DNA of 7,743 nucleotides from Candidatus Cloacimonadota bacterium (GTDB lineage Bacteria; Cloacimonadota; Cloacimonadia; Cloacimonadales; Cloacimonadaceae). Positions 7,685-7,743 of this stretch are shown here, one piece after another. The position numbers were made by a program, and so were the translations under genes. Numbering within the stretch: position 1 is the stretch's first letter; each line of letters starts with the position of its first letter. The stretch lies in NCBI GenBank assembly GCA_028681035.1, contig JAQUJJ010000158.1, positions 1-7,743 of the forward strand, in the 5' to 3' direction. The notes below the pieces were generated by a model. The model made no database searches and was not told the DNA's origin. It saw only the letters and a list, made by a program, of their open reading frames with translations.

Positions 7685-7743
7685 ATGATAAAGTACAAGG
7701 TAACCCTAGCCAAAGCAGAACGAGACGAGCTTGAAACCTTTGT
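7685..7743 (+). CDS. IS630-family transposase, first 19 codons only
   Basis: ATG 7685 has a good SD (GAGGTG, close upstream). The visible product is MIKYKVTLAKAERDELETF, running off the right edge. This opening (M.KYKVTL...ER.EL) is what I recognise as the start of many IS630-family transposases, just before their N-terminal helix-turn-helix DNA-binding region. The DDE catalytic residues would lie beyond the window. The context supports it: it follows a presumed IS end that interrupts a peptidase gene at a TA. With only 19 residues the family call remains tentative. It is co-directional with the M16 operon and could receive read-through transcription from it. Confidence 0.7.
   Translation, partial: MIKYKVTLAKAERDELETF

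Larger units (their letters stand above)
7620..7743 (+). mobile_element. Left end of an IS630-type insertion sequence, cut by window edge
   Basis: Homology to M16 peptidases stops after the leucine codon CTA at 7617-7619, and a transposase start follows at 7685. The dinucleotide TA at 7618-7619 fits the TA target preference of the IS630/Tc1 group. The element would then begin GTGTCATGTCAAGCTTGACA. The exact end is inferred, because the right terminal repeat and the second TA lie outside the window. Confidence 0.7.

Overview
The window has moderately low GC and looks like a bacterial chromosome, not a phage or plasmid. It shows good Shine-Dalgarno (SD) sites, tight overlapping genes and an IS630-type element. 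Protein style (type IB GTP cyclohydrolase, ApbE, M16 peptidase, a long PEP-synthase-like protein) suggests a Gram-negative-type anaerobe of the FCB group, perhaps Cloacimonadota. That assignment is an impression, not a demonstrated result.

Layout. (1) Bases 1-2237, minus strand: one uninterrupted reading frame of 745 codons that runs off the left edge. It is the N-terminal part of a large, helix-rich soluble protein, tentatively of the PEP/pyruvate-binding (PEP synthase-like) group. (2) Bases 2238-2853: a 616-base divergent intergenic region with no convincing gene. It holds a candidate promoter for the left gene, a large nested inverted repeat with a perfect 16-base core stem, a second bulged stem beside it, and a 20-base dyad upstream of the rightward genes. 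(3) Bases 2854-7637, plus strand: a compact four-gene run. It encodes a zinc-ribbon multi-pass membrane protein, a membrane-anchored ApbE-like FAD:protein FMN transferase, GTP cyclohydrolase IB (FolE2) and an M16 zinc metallopeptidase. The first three are linked by TAATG and ATGA stop/start overlaps and the fourth starts 10 bases after folE2, so they are probably one transcription unit. (4) Bases 7620-7743: the left end of an insertion sequence of the IS630 type, with the first 19 codons of its transposase. It sits inside the M16 gene.

Functionally, FolE2 makes dihydroneopterin triphosphate for folate or queuosine-type pathways. ApbE attaches FMN to extracytoplasmic flavoproteins. The membrane protein and the peptidase have no evident metabolic link to these. 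The clearest biological event is the interruption of the M16 peptidase at the start of its fourth subdomain by the insertion sequence. The strongest unexplained structure is the nested inverted repeat around 2446-2553. I did not find a clearly new defence or mobile system.
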